Shown one piece after another: positions 52,416-62,027 of a stretch of DNA of 64,000 nucleotides. The position numbers and the translations under genes are program-made. The first letter of the stretch is position 1. Each line of letters starts with the position of its first letter. Location: NCBI GenBank assembly GCA_015057665.1, contig SVDY01000002.1, positions 62,001 through 126,000 on the forward strand, written 5' to 3'. Source of the stretch: Lachnospiraceae bacterium (GTDB lineage Bacteria > Bacillota > Clostridia > Lachnospirales > Lachnospiraceae). The notes under the pieces were generated by a model, which saw only the letters and a list, made by a program, of their open reading frames with translations, was not told the origin of the DNA and made no database searches.

Positions 52416-52835
52416 TCACTTCATTATATAATACTGAATCAACACTCCCACCCCTTTTCCAATGCCAAGGGCATATATCACATATGGGATTCCTTTTCGA
52501 AGTTTTACCCTTCTGGAGAATATAGGAATTACATTGACTACTTCAGCCAATGCCCCTGCAAGACAACCAATAAAAATACCGCTAAACAGTCCTGCCGCTG
52601 CAGACAACAAGGGCCCAGCCTCGAGAGACACCGGATAAGAAAAAGTAATCGAGCCGATTACAACTCCATAGATAATAGCATTTTCATATCTGATAATATA
52701 CTTAGATGTTTTGGATATGGAAGCCAGCCTCGGCACAATCCCAATGAGACTGATGAGAGCCAGATATCCTCCCGCCACAATAAACCCAAAGGCGGTCGAG
52801 ATAAATCCCAGAAACATATATTTAAGAATCCACAT
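52416..52835 (-). CDS. spoVAB: Stage V sporulation protein SpoVAB
   Basis: A 139-aa protein with about four helices, beginning MWILKYMFLGF. I chose the ATG at 52835, which overlaps the spoVAA stop by 14 bases and follows AGAGGAAG; a longer frame to 52859 exists. The FGFIVAGGYLALISLIGIVPRL helix pair is typical. It acts with SpoVAA in dipicolinate uptake into the forespore. Confidence 0.93.
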   Translation of the reverse strand: MWILKYMFLGFISTAFGFIVAGGYLALISLIGIVPRLASISKTSKYIIRYENAIIYGVVIGSITFSYPVSLEAGPLLSAAAGLFSGIFIGCLAGALAEVVNVIPIFSRRVKLRKGIPYVIYALGIGKGVGVLIQYYIMK

Positions 52836-53454
52836 CCAGTTCTTCCTCTTTTCTTCCACTGCCCGTTATCAAGGCTGAATTTACATTTTTCTCATACATA
52901 CGCATCTGTACTTCCACAGGAGTCGGTTCATCGGACAGCCTTTTTCTGGAGGCATGATTGAAAAAGATGATCATACCGATAAATAAACCAACCGCATAGA
53001 AAGCATACATGAAATTCATAACAGGAGCTTCCGTTCCCATGGTTGTCAGATATATTTTTGCAAAAACTTTTTCCAAATCCACATCGTTGTTATATCCCAT
53101 AATCGATATTCCTGATCCGAAAAACACTATCAGACAAATAGCACCGACCTTTAGTTTTTCTTTCAGTTTATTCTTTTTTTCAGGCATTTTATAGTAAACG
53201 AGAATATCCTGCTCTCCCAGATTGTATATTTCCGCATCTTTATAGATTGCTTTGATTTCCTGAATCATTTTCAAAATGGATATGGTCTCTCTGCTGGATT
53301 TCTCATTAGAAAATGTGAACAGCCGGATATTCTCGATTGTTTTTGTCATTTCCGGATTGGAACAGTATATTTGGGCAAGATCCTTTATCCGTAGTTTTCT
53401 ATGATTGATACAGACACTCTGTTCCGCTTTTAGATAAACGACAAAATGAGACAT
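52822..53454 (-). CDS. spoVAA: Stage V sporulation protein SpoVAA
   Basis: A 210-aa protein from the ATG at 53454, preceded by AGAGGTG. The N-terminal soluble domain (1-95) has VVYLKAEQSVCINHRKLRIKDLA. Two helices follow, at about 112-130 and 160-185. The frame is open upstream for 29 codons without a better ribosome site. It is cotranscribed with sigF, as in other spore formers. Confidence 0.92.
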   Translation of the reverse strand: MSHFVVYLKAEQSVCINHRKLRIKDLAQIYCSNPEMTKTIENIRLFTFSNEKSSRETISILKMIQEIKAIYKDAEIYNLGEQDILVYYKMPEKKNKLKEKLKVGAICLIVFFGSGISIMGYNNDVDLEKVFAKIYLTTMGTEAPVMNFMYAFYAVGLFIGMIIFFNHASRKRLSDEPTPVEVQMRMYEKNVNSALITGSGRKEEELDVDS

Positions 53455-53607
53455 ACTGACACCTCTTTTCTGGCTTTCAATTATTGAATTACAACTCCTA
53501 TGCATTCCAGTCTCGAGCGCAAGATTTGATGCATGAGTCATCCCACATATAATCTATCCCTGTCAGTATGTCTCATTTTTATAAAATTATGCTATCCTGC
53601 CCTGAAC

Positions 53608-54321
53608 TTACATGAAGCTGCTCCTCAATTTCAAAAGAATCTTCTTTTCCATCCGGCTGACCTGTACCTGACTTACGCCAAACTCCCGTGATACTTCCAT
53701 CTGGGTCTTGTTTTGAAAATACCTCATCTGGATTAGCTTCTGTTCTTTTTCTGTCAGCTCATTCATTGCCTGTTTCAAAGCCATATGCTCAAGAATCTTC
53801 TCTTCCATATTTTCGTCGGAAGGAATTCGATCCATCACAGCAACTTCCTTCCCATCTGTCTGAAACGTGCGATTCAATGATTCCACTTCTGCGTTGGCAT
53901 CCATAGCAAAAATAATATTTTCTACAGAAATGCCGCAGTAATCACTGATTTCATTTAAATCCGGTTCCCGTCCCAGCTTCTGTGTTAATTGTTGAATAGT
54001 CTGGTATATCTTATATCCGTCTTCCTTCCATTTTCGGGATACTTTAATCATGCCGTCATCCCGAAAAAAACGCCGGATTTCGCCTGTAATGAGCGGCACA
54101 GCATAGGTGGAAAACTTCACGCCGTAGCTTAAGTCAAACCGTTCAATACTTTTTATTAAGCCAATACATCCGATTTGAAACAACTCCTCTTTATCATAAC
54201 CTCTTCCATGAAATCCTTTTACAACATTCCATACAAGGCCTGTATTTTCCAATATTAATTTTTCTTTCGCTTCCTGGTTTCCTTCTTTTGCCCTCCTTAT
54301 CCATTCTCTGGTCTGATCCAA
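53608..54321 (-). CDS. sigF: Forespore sigma factor SigF
   Basis: A 237-aa sigma-70 family protein. Region 2 has NTGLVWNVVKGFHGRGYDKEEL and FQIGCIGLIKSIERFDLS. Region 3 follows, and region 4 carries TQMEVSREFGVSQVQVSRMEKKIL. It directs early forespore transcription and is held by SpoIIAB encoded just upstream. The gene order spoIIAA-spoIIAB-sigF is the classical one. Confidence 0.97.
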   Translation of the reverse strand: MDQTREWIRRAKEGNQEAKEKLILENTGLVWNVVKGFHGRGYDKEELFQIGCIGLIKSIERFDLSYGVKFSTYAVPLITGEIRRFFRDDGMIKVSRKWKEDGYKIYQTIQQLTQKLGREPDLNEISDYCGISVENIIFAMDANAEVESLNRTFQTDGKEVAVMDRIPSDENMEEKILEHMALKQAMNELTEKEQKLIQMRYFQNKTQMEVSREFGVSQVQVSRMEKKILLKLRSSFM

Positions 54322-54349
54322 CTTGCCACCTCTTTTTCCAATGCAGATT

Positions 54350-54886
54350 TTATTCCTTTCCGTTTTCCTGCTCCTCTTTCTTCGTGAAAGTGCAGCTTTG
54401 AATCATGGATGAACCGATTCTTTTTGTCATATATACTTTCGTTCCCTTTCCCTGTTCAGATTCCACTTTCAGTTCATTCATAAAAGCTTCCATAAAGGAA
54501 AATCCCATGCCGGAACGTTCTTCCTCCGGCTTTGTTGTATAAAGCGGTTCCATGGCCTGTTCAATATCCTCAATTCCTGTTCCATGATCTGTAATAGTTA
54601 CATAACAGGTCTGCCCCTGACGCTCTAAAAGCATTTCCACTTTTGGAGCTTTAAAAACCTCATGTCCTTCATAGTCATAGGCATGAATAATACAATTGGT
54701 CACCGCCTCTGACACAGCAGTTTTTACATCATCCATTTCCTCAATGGTCGGATTCATAGCCGCCAGAAATGCAGCAGCTGTCATTCTTGCAATTCTTTCG
54801 TTCTCCGGAAATGCCGGAAATTCTATGTACAACTGATTTTCCTTCTGCTTCATACACTTTTCCTCCATAACATCTTCTTTTCTCAT
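54350..54886 (-). CDS. spoIIAB: Anti-sigma-F factor SpoIIAB
   Basis: A 178-aa serine kinase of the GHKL family. It binds SigF and phosphorylates SpoIIAA. Motifs are the N-box EAVTNCIIHAY, the G1 box DHGTGIEDIEQAMEPLYTT and the G2 box ERSGMGFSFMEAFM. The start overlaps the spoIIAA stop by four bases. It has a C-terminal extension after the normal end (about 160-178, Lys/Glu-rich) that is unusual in length. Confidence 0.96.
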   Translation of the reverse strand: MRKEDVMEEKCMKQKENQLYIEFPAFPENERIARMTAAAFLAAMNPTIEEMDDVKTAVSEAVTNCIIHAYDYEGHEVFKAPKVEMLLERQGQTCYVTITDHGTGIEDIEQAMEPLYTTKPEEERSGMGFSFMEAFMNELKVESEQGKGTKVYMTKRIGSSMIQSCTFTKKEEQENGKE

Positions 54887-55230
54887 TGTATTTCCTCCAA
54901 CTTTTTATTTATTTCCTCTTCCCTCATACAAATATTCACAAGATGAATCAGCCCTGTTATTTCCAGTAAATGAATGATCCTTTTTCCGGGGCGGTAAACA
55001 AACAACTGACCGCCTCTCAATTGCTGCTGCCGATATTTTCCAAACAACATACCGATTCCGGCACTATCCATAAATGCTGTTGCTGAAAAATCAAACACAA
55101 TATGTTTCCTCTTTTGATCCATTAAAATGATTTCACACTTCCTTTTTATGATGTCCGCTGCATATTGATCCAATTCCTCCGGCAGACAGATCCATAACAT
55201 ATTTTTGATTTGATAAGTTACAATTTCCAA
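54883..55230 (-). CDS. spoIIAA: Anti-anti-sigma factor SpoIIAA
   Basis: A 115-aa STAS-domain protein. When unphosphorylated it binds SpoIIAB and frees SigF. The phosphorylated serine is in FMDSAGIGMLFG (serine near residue 57). An AGGAGGTTC ribosome site precedes the ATG. It is the first gene of the operon. A stem formed by AAGAAGCAAT/ATTGCTTCTT (about 55261-55305) lies upstream and may end the TPR gene transcript. Confidence 0.95.
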   Translation of the reverse strand: MEIVTYQIKNMLWICLPEELDQYAADIIKRKCEIILMDQKRKHIVFDFSATAFMDSAGIGMLFGKYRQQQLRGGQLFVYRPGKRIIHLLEITGLIHLVNICMREEEINKKLEEIQ

Positions 55231-55378
55231 TCTAGAACCTCCTGTATATGCTGATAATAAAAAGAAGCAATCACATAAGTCTTTCGACTTTGCAATTGCT
55301 TCTTGCTTTCTCTTATGTATTCCACTATAAGCATATGAAAATGCTGTTTTGTTTTATCATATTAAAAAGATTTTGAAC

Positions 55379-56794
55379 TTAGTTGGCTTCTGTTGTTCCC
55401 TGGGCAGGCTGCTCTATTGTCACGCCAAGTTCACGAAGTTTCTTTACCGCATCAGATGCTCTCTCCGTATTTGGGAATGTTTCCACAACTTTCTTATAAT
55501 TGGCAATGGCATTCTCATTGTCATTCATACGATGATAGGATCTTGCCAGGAAGTAAAGTGCATCTGCATTCTGATTATTCAGGTCATAAGCGTCCTTAAA
55601 AAGTGTCAATGCTTCTGAATACTTATAGTTGTTATACTTAGCATATCCCTGATCGTATAAAGACTGGGAAGAACTTGCAAATGTATCCTGCTTAATCTTA
55701 GTATACATGGATTTGGCTGTATCTGATTCAAGTCTGGTTTCGTCAACCTTTAATAAAGCTTTCGCCGCACCGATTTTATCACCGGATGCATAGAGAGAAG
55801 ACGCCTTCAAAATAGCATCATACATACCTTCCCCGCCATTCACGCCTGCATATACTTCCAAACGTCCGGTTAAGGCAGCATTCTCTGTTTCTAATGTAGC
55901 TTTGTCTTCTTCTAACTGTTTAATCGTTGCATCTTTTGCAGCAACGGTTTCTTTATACTCTACCTGCAGTGTTTTATAATCAGAATTCACATTGAACTTC
56001 TGGTTCGGCATAACTAAAACCCACATAGCCGCAACACCGATTACAATACCAATAATCAATGTAAGGATCAGGCTCTTATTATTGCCGACAGGTTCCATAT
56101 ATCTGCCAAGTTCCTGTTTCTTTGAAGGTTTTTCTTTCTTTGCTGCAGTATCGCTCTGTGCCTTTCTGGATCTGACAATAGACGGTCTGTCACCGGTAAG
56201 CTCCTTATAGTATCGCACAGCATCCGGATGAAAACTGTCGATTCGCAGTACCTTCTCTAACTGTTTCTTGGCTTCGTCATTCTTGCCAAGTTTCATATAA
56301 AGAACAGCAAGCAGCAGACGTGCATTTACAAATCGAGGCATGCTGGATACTACTTTCTTTACCTGAATCAACGCAAGATCTTCACTACCCTGCTGAGCAT
56401 ACTGAACAGCCAGGTTGTATTTTTTGACCATCTGGGAAAGATCATCCAGAAAACCTGGAATCTGTAATTCACTTAAATAACGTTCTGCAGGATTATCTAC
56501 GTCTTCATAATTAATACTGTAGACCCACTGTCTCAGTGCCTCAATAATCTCTCCTGTCTCATAAAAAATAAGTCCGAGCAGGTTTCTGGCTTCAATATGA
56601 TATTTATTATAGAAAAGAGCTTTTTCCAGAGCTTCTTTTGCACCTGTCAAATCTCTTAATTTGGCTCTTTCTAACCCTGTATTATAATAGTAATCCGCTG
56701 TATTGCAGGCTTTTTTGATATATCTGTGAGATAAACCGCAATTGCTGCAAAAACGGTCTGCGCCTAATGGGCTGTTACATCTATTGCAATTCAT
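55379..56794 (-). CDS. Zinc-ribbon and TPR membrane protein
   Basis: A 471-aa protein. An N-terminal zinc ribbon has CNRC and CSNC (residues 3-19). TPR-like helices cover about 30-200, with LRDLTGAKEALEKALFYNKYH. A single helix at about 242-262 follows a Lys-rich linker, then a coiled coil (about 275-315) and further TPRs to the end. It is likely membrane-bound with the zinc ribbon and first TPRs inside. Role unknown; a protein-assembly or scaffold role fits the parts. Confidence 0.8.
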   Translation of the reverse strand: MNCNRCNSPLGADRFCSNCGLSHRYIKKACNTADYYYNTGLERAKLRDLTGAKEALEKALFYNKYHIEARNLLGLIFYETGEIIEALRQWVYSINYEDVDNPAERYLSELQIPGFLDDLSQMVKKYNLAVQYAQQGSEDLALIQVKKVVSSMPRFVNARLLLAVLYMKLGKNDEAKKQLEKVLRIDSFHPDAVRYYKELTGDRPSIVRSRKAQSDTAAKKEKPSKKQELGRYMEPVGNNKSLILTLIIGIVIGVAAMWVLVMPNQKFNVNSDYKTLQVEYKETVAAKDATIKQLEEDKATLETENAALTGRLEVYAGVNGGEGMYDAILKASSLYASGDKIGAAKALLKVDETRLESDTAKSMYTKIKQDTFASSSQSLYDQGYAKYNNYKYSEALTLFKDAYDLNNQNADALYFLARSYHRMNDNENAIANYKKVVETFPNTERASDAVKKLRELGVTIEQPAQGTTEAN

Positions 56795-56805
56795 TCTATT
56801 ACCCC

Positions 56806-56961
56806 TTAATCTCTTTCCTGCTGATTCTTCATCATTTCTTTTGCTGTTTCTCTTACGATATCAGTAAAATCTTTCAAATCGCTGCTGTAGATAGCCTCTT
56901 CGGTCTGTTCTACATTGAGACAAGGTTTAAAATTTTCTAATTCTTTCTTAAAATCTATCAT
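56806..56961 (-). CDS. Small acidic protein of unknown function (51 aa)
   Basis: An open frame of 51 codons begins MIDFKKELENFKPCLNVEQT and ends KEMMKNQQERD. AAAGGTGAT lies at proper distance before the ATG. It is helical in character with one cysteine. It fills the gap between folC and the TPR gene in the same direction, so it is likely real and cotranscribed. No family is recognised. Confidence 0.7.
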   Translation of the reverse strand: MIDFKKELENFKPCLNVEQTEEAIYSSDLKDFTDIVRETAKEMMKNQQERD

Positions 56962-57022
56962 AATCGTTATCACCTTTCTAATTCACCCGGCGATTCAGAT
57001 TGACACTTTCTGTTTATGCCGG

Positions 57023-58372
57023 TTACTGTTCCTGGCTTGTTTCTGCCAGTTCGTCATTCTTGTCCGCTTCTTCCAGCTGCTTATTCCGGCTTGCTTCCGC
57101 CAGATACTCCTTCAGGCTGCCGATAAAATAAAGGGAGCCTGCCATATAAACCACATTATCTTCTGTCTTCATGGACATAGCCATCTGGTAGGCTTTCTCC
57201 ATAGATTCTTCTGTATAAACTGGTACGTCTGTATATTGTTCAAAAACTGGTCTGATGACAGCAGGATCTTCCATTCTCTCATATGGAATTCTCGTCAGTA
57301 TTACTGCTCTAAAATCCCCTTCTTTTAAAAGTTCTTCTGCCATGGCATTGTAATCTTTGTCCGCCGCCACTGCAAATACCAGTATTCTTCTGCCGTCAAA
57401 TCCGTCATCTCTTACGCTATTCATAAATGCTGCAATCGATGGTTCATTATGAGCTCCATCGATAACAACGCCATCTTCAATTTCTTCCATTCTTCCCGGC
57501 CAGAAAGCATTAAATAATCCTTTCTTTATGATTTCATCATCGATATCCGGAAATAAAATCTTTGCAGCAACGGCTGCAACTGCGCCATTCTCTGCCTGAT
57601 AAGTCCCTTTGGAACATACAGACAGTAAGCTATTTATATAATAAACACTCTTTAATGAAAAATCAATTACTTTTCCCTCATGTTTAAGGATTTTATAAGA
57701 ATCCTCAGATAGCAGACAGAGCTGTGCATTCTTCTCTTCTGCTGTTTTTATCATAATATTTGTAATTGCCAGGTCATGATCGACCATGACACATGGCACA
57801 CCTGTTTTCATAATCCCTGCTTTTTCTTCTGCTATTTTTTCTATCGTATCTCCAAGATACTGCATATGATCCATTCCAATTGCCGTAATCACACAAATCT
57901 CCGGTGAAAGAGCATTCGTCGCATCAAATCTGCCGCCCATTCCCGTCTCCATAATAGCATACTCAACCTTCTCTTCTTTGAAAATGAGAACTGCCATCAC
58001 CGTCACAAGCTCAAAAAAAGTCAATGGAGAAAAGCCGCTCTCCTCCTGCGCTTTCTTTACCTGTTCATATGCCCTGACAAATGCATCCTCATCCACCATC
58101 TCCCGGTTAATCTGCATTCTCTCTCTCATCGTTACTAAATGAGGAGAAGTAAAAAGTCCTGTCCGAATCCCTTTCTCTCTTAATATAGACTCAAGAAAAG
58201 AGCAGGTAGAACCCTTGCCATTCGTTCCAGCCACATGAATCACCTTAAAGGACTTTTCAGGATGACCAAGCCATGCCAGATACTGCTTCACATTATCCAC
58301 GCTTGGAATGGCTTTAAAGCGGGGAGCTTTCAGCACTTCTTTTTCAATTTTAGCATATTTTCTATTCGTCAT
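57023..58372 (-). CDS. folC: Folylpolyglutamate/dihydrofolate synthase FolC
   Basis: FolC adds glutamate to folates, and in many bacteria also makes dihydrofolate. The 449-aa Mur-ligase-type protein has the P-loop HVAGTNGKGSTCSFLESIL, TGLFTSPHL, the METGMGGRFDATN loop, IGMDHMQYLGDTIEKIA and the C-terminal DGAHNEPS. The C-terminus carries a Glu-rich extension. It lies downstream of valS, the usual partner in Firmicutes. Confidence 0.94.
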   Translation of the reverse strand: MTNRKYAKIEKEVLKAPRFKAIPSVDNVKQYLAWLGHPEKSFKVIHVAGTNGKGSTCSFLESILREKGIRTGLFTSPHLVTMRERMQINREMVDEDAFVRAYEQVKKAQEESGFSPLTFFELVTVMAVLIFKEEKVEYAIMETGMGGRFDATNALSPEICVITAIGMDHMQYLGDTIEKIAEEKAGIMKTGVPCVMVDHDLAITNIMIKTAEEKNAQLCLLSEDSYKILKHEGKVIDFSLKSVYYINSLLSVCSKGTYQAENGAVAAVAAKILFPDIDDEIIKKGLFNAFWPGRMEEIEDGVVIDGAHNEPSIAAFMNSVRDDGFDGRRILVFAVAADKDYNAMAEELLKEGDFRAVILTRIPYERMEDPAVIRPVFEQYTDVPVYTEESMEKAYQMAMSMKTEDNVVYMAGSLYFIGSLKEYLAEASRNKQLEEADKNDELAETSQEQ

Positions 58373-58514
58373 TATGAGTTCTCCTTTATCTTATTCTGAA
58401 TTATTATTATTTCAGACTTCATGCTCTTTTGTAATCAATCATTATATCTCATTTATATGTTATATATCTTACTATACAAAGAAAAGAAAGTTTTTTCCAT
58501 TGTCTTTCGATAAT

Positions 58515-58610
58515 AAAACAGAAAGGAACGACAAAGGATAAATACTCTGTAAAAATCTTAGAATATCTTAATCTTTACAGCGGTTTAGCCTTGTCGTTCC
58601 TTTCTGTTTT
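58515..58610 (-). terminator. Long hairpin terminator after valS
   Basis: A 20-bp stem AAAACAGAAAGGAACGACAA/TTGTCGTTCCTTTCTGTTTT encloses a smaller CTGTAAA/TTTACAG pairing. It lies between valS and folC and should limit readthrough. Confidence 0.82.
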
Positions 58611-58646
58611 ATTTCATAGACTAAATCAGACGTTCTTTTATCCAAC

Positions 58647-61289
58647 TTACTTCATAAGCTGAGCCAGACGCTCTTTTGTCTGCTCTAACATCTGTGTATA
58701 TTTCTCAAGTTTTGCACGTTCTTCTGCAATCTTCGCTTCCGGCGCTTTGGAGATGAATTTTTCATTGTTCAGCATGCCCTGAGCACGTTTGATTTCACCC
58801 GTGAGCTTCTTTTCTTCTCCCTGAAGACGAGCAATCTCTTTCTCAATATCTACTAATTCAGCAAATGGAATGTAGATATTCGCCTTAGGAATCATGGTAG
58901 ATACAGCATCATCTGCGATTCCTGTCTTGTCAGCCTGTACGAATACTTCATTAGCACGTCCAAGCATTGCAAAGAATACTTTGCCTGCTTCAAAGTCCGC
59001 TCTTACCTGTTCGTCTTCAGATACTACGTATACTGTCGCTTTTTTGCTTGGCGGTACGTTCATCTGCGCACGTACGTTACGGATACCGCGAACTGCTTCT
59101 TTGATGGATTCAATAGCAGCTTCTTCTTTCGCAAAATTCCATTCATCATGGTATACAGGCCATTCGGAAATCATGATAGATTCTTCCTCTTCCTGCATAT
59201 TGCAGAAGATTTCTTCTGTAATGAATGGCATATATGGATGGAGAAGTTTTAAAGCTGTTGTAAGTACAGTCTTTAATGTCCATAAAGCTGCTGCCTTTGT
59301 CTCGTCTTCGTCGTTCCAGAGACGAGGTTTTACCATCTCGATGTACCAGTCACAGAATTCTTCCCAGATAAAGTCGTAGAGTTTGTCTACAGCAATACCA
59401 AGTTCGTATTTTTCCATCATGTCCGTTACATCTTTTACAAGTGTATTTGCTTTGCTTAAGATCCATTTATCTGCATCAGTAAGGTCTGCAAGTGTCACAC
59501 CGGATAAATCCGCTTTTTCAAAGTTCATCATCATGAAACGGGAAGCGTTCCATACTTTGTTTGCAAAGTTACGGCTTGCTTCTACTCTTTCCCAGTAGAA
59601 ACGCATATCGTTACCAGGTGCGTTACCTGTTACAAGTGTAAGACGAAGGGCGTCTGCACCGTATTTGTCGATAATTTCAAGCGGATCGATACCGTTTCCT
59701 AAAGATTTACTCATCTTACGGCCCTGAGAGTCACGTACAAGACCATGGATAAGTACTGTATGGAAAGGTGTCTCGCCTGTATATTCAAGTCCTGAGAATA
59801 CCATACGGATTACCCAGAAGAAGATGATATCGTAACCTGTTACCAGTACGTCTGTTGGATAGAAATGCTTGTACGCATCTGTTTCATCCGGCCAGCCAAG
59901 TGTGGAGAATGGCCATAATGCAGAGGAGAACCATGTATCTAATGTATCCTCATCCTGTACCATATGATCACAGCCGCATTTTGGACATACGCCCGGATTC
60001 TGTCTCGCAACTACCATTTCACCGCACTGTGGACAATAATACGCTGGAATTCTGTGTCCCCACCATAACTGTCTGGAAATACACCAGTCGCGGATGCCTT
60101 CTAACCAGTGAAGATAAATCTTGTCGAATCTTTCAGGAACAAACTTTAATGTGCCGTTCTTTAAAGTTTCGATGGCTGGTTTTGCTAATTCTTCCATTTT
60201 AACAAACCACTGCTGTTTGATCAATGGTTCGATTGTTGTATGACAGCGGTCATGAATACCTACGTTATGTTCATGGTCTTCAATCTTTACAAGATAACCT
60301 AATTCTTTTAAGTCTTCTACGATCTGTTTTCTCGCTTCATAACGGTCCATGCCTGCATATTTGCCGCCAAGTTCGTTAATAGTAGCATCGTCATTCATCA
60401 CGTTGATCTCTGGGAGATTGTTACGTTTCCCAACTTCAAAGTCGTTAGGGTCATGAGCAGGTGTAATCTTAACTGCACCTGTACCGAATTCTTTATCTAC
60501 ATAGCTGTCTGCTACGATAGGAATCTCTCTGTTTACAAGTGGAAGTAATGCCATCTTGCCGACAACATCTGCATATCTTTCATCATCCGGATGAACAGCG
60601 ATTGCTGTATCGCCGAGCATTGTCTCAGGACGTGTTGTAGCGATTTCAATGAATCTGTCTGTACCAACGATTGGGTACTTAATATGCCAGAAATGTCCAG
60701 CCTGATTTTCGTGTTCAACTTCTGCATCAGAGATGGATGTCTGACAAACAGGACACCAGTTGATAATTCTGGATCCTTTGTAAATATATCCTTTCTCATA
60801 GAGTCGGATAAATACTTCTTCTACTGCTTTGGAACATCCTTCATCCATTGTGAAACGTTCTCTGTCCCAGTCACAGGAAGAACCAAGCTTCTTAAGCTGG
60901 GAGATAATACGTCCGCCGTATTCTGCTTTCCATTCCCATGCTTTTTCAAGGAAGCCTTCTCTTCCAAGGTCTTCTTTGTCGATGCCTTCGGATTTTAATT
61001 TATCGATAATCTTAACTTCTGTAGCAATTGCTGCATGGTCAGTACCCGGCTGCCATAATGCATCGTATCCCTGCATTCTTTTAAAACGAATGAGGATATC
61101 CTGCATTGTGTTGTCAAGAGCATGTCCCATATGCAGCTGGCCTGTAATGTTAGGCGGCGGCATAACGATTGTGAATGGTTTCTTACTTCTATCAAGCTGA
61201 GCTTTGAAATATTTTTTATTTAACCATTTATCATATAATCTGGCTTCAATATCGGCAGGATTATATGTGGTTGATAATTCCTTTGCCAT
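58647..61289 (-). CDS. valS: Valyl-tRNA synthetase
   Basis: An 880-aa class I synthetase that charges tRNA-Val. It has the HIGH-type [13 protein letters not shown] (51-63), the editing domain with [12 protein letters not shown], the KMSKS site [11 protein letters not shown] and the C-terminal coiled-coil arm (about 810-880, [18 protein letters not shown]). The length is normal. No T-box leader is seen in the short upstream gap. Confidence 0.98.
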   Translation of the reverse strand: MAKELSTTYNPADIEARLYDKWLNKKYFKAQLDRSKKPFTIVMPPPNITGQLHMGHALDNTMQDILIRFKRMQGYDALWQPGTDHAAIATEVKIIDKLKSEGIDKEDLGREGFLEKAWEWKAEYGGRIISQLKKLGSSCDWDRERFTMDEGCSKAVEEVFIRLYEKGYIYKGSRIINWCPVCQTSISDAEVEHENQAGHFWHIKYPIVGTDRFIEIATTRPETMLGDTAIAVHPDDERYADVVGKMALLPLVNREIPIVADSYVDKEFGTGAVKITPAHDPNDFEVGKRNNLPEINVMNDDATINELGGKYAGMDRYEARKQIVEDLKELGYLVKIEDHEHNVGIHDRCHTTIEPLIKQQWFVKMEELAKPAIETLKNGTLKFVPERFDKIYLHWLEGIRDWCISRQLWWGHRIPAYYCPQCGEMVVARQNPGVCPKCGCDHMVQDEDTLDTWFSSALWPFSTLGWPDETDAYKHFYPTDVLVTGYDIIFFWVIRMVFSGLEYTGETPFHTVLIHGLVRDSQGRKMSKSLGNGIDPLEIIDKYGADALRLTLVTGNAPGNDMRFYWERVEASRNFANKVWNASRFMMMNFEKADLSGVTLADLTDADKWILSKANTLVKDVTDMMEKYELGIAVDKLYDFIWEEFCDWYIEMVKPRLWNDEDETKAAALWTLKTVLTTALKLLHPYMPFITEEIFCNMQEEEESIMISEWPVYHDEWNFAKEEAAIESIKEAVRGIRNVRAQMNVPPSKKATVYVVSEDEQVRADFEAGKVFFAMLGRANEVFVQADKTGIADDAVSTMIPKANIYIPFAELVDIEKEIARLQGEEKKLTGEIKRAQGMLNNEKFISKAPEAKIAEERAKLEKYTQMLEQTKERLAQLMK

Positions 61290-61358
61290 TGTTTCTCCTC
61301 CATGTATTTAAACATTATCTATTAATAATATACCTAAACTTTCTATCTGTCAAAAGTT

Positions 61359-62018
61359 TTATCCGATTTCACGGACAAATTCCAGCTGCTTTTCCAACAG
61401 TTTATTCTCATTTACAGAACTTCCGTCACTGCTCCATCCCTTTTTCTCCATATCAAGAACCAATTCCAGACCGGCTCTGGATTCTTCTGAATCTTTGGCG
61501 TCAATGGCCAGAGCAAACCAGTTTTTGGCCTCCCGCCAATAGAAGAAACGGCAGCATACAATACCAAAATTATGATATAATGAAGCTTTCCATTCCACAG
61601 GTTCTTCTCCCGTCATCTGAGAAAATGCCTGCCAATAATACTGATAGGCATTCCTGATTTTACCATAGGACAGATACAGGTCCCCTTTGTCTTTGATAAT
61701 CGCAATATGTTCATTGGCAGCATACATCTGCATATGGGAAACATACAGTTCTATTTCCTCTTTTTTGATGTAATTGCCTGCCTCAAATATCTTCTCTGCC
61801 GCCTCTGTTGGAGAAAGATGGTCCAGATTGTCCACTGTAAGACCCCATTCCTTCATCTTTTCCGTCAGACCTTCCAGTGACTTTTCCTCCACCCACAGAG
61901 CCATTCTGGACTTTATGTAATAACACAGTTCTTCATAAGAATACAAAGGATTGCCGGATTCTTTCATAACATATGGAGTTTTGGATATTTTCGTTTTTGT
62001 AACAATGATTCTTCCCAT
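61359..62018 (-). CDS. TPR-like hypothetical protein
   Basis: A 219-aa, largely helical protein. The N-terminal part (1-90) has ISKTPYVMKESGNPLYSYEE and an acidic helical region. The rest (about 105-200) has TPR-like pairs such as YLSYGKIRNAYQYYWQAF and NFGIVCCRFFYWREAKNWF. It precedes valS and follows the next gene by nine bases, so the three right-edge genes form one operon. Function unknown. Confidence 0.72.
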   Translation of the reverse strand: MGRIIVTKTKISKTPYVMKESGNPLYSYEELCYYIKSRMALWVEEKSLEGLTEKMKEWGLTVDNLDHLSPTEAAEKIFEAGNYIKKEEIELYVSHMQMYAANEHIAIIKDKGDLYLSYGKIRNAYQYYWQAFSQMTGEEPVEWKASLYHNFGIVCCRFFYWREAKNWFALAIDAKDSEESRAGLELVLDMEKKGWSSDGSSVNENKLLEKQLEFVREIG

Positions 62019-62027
62019 GTATATCTC

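Noticed and set aside
61290-61358. T-box leader before valS
   Set aside because: The gap is only about 70 bp and shows no T-box core or specifier loop.
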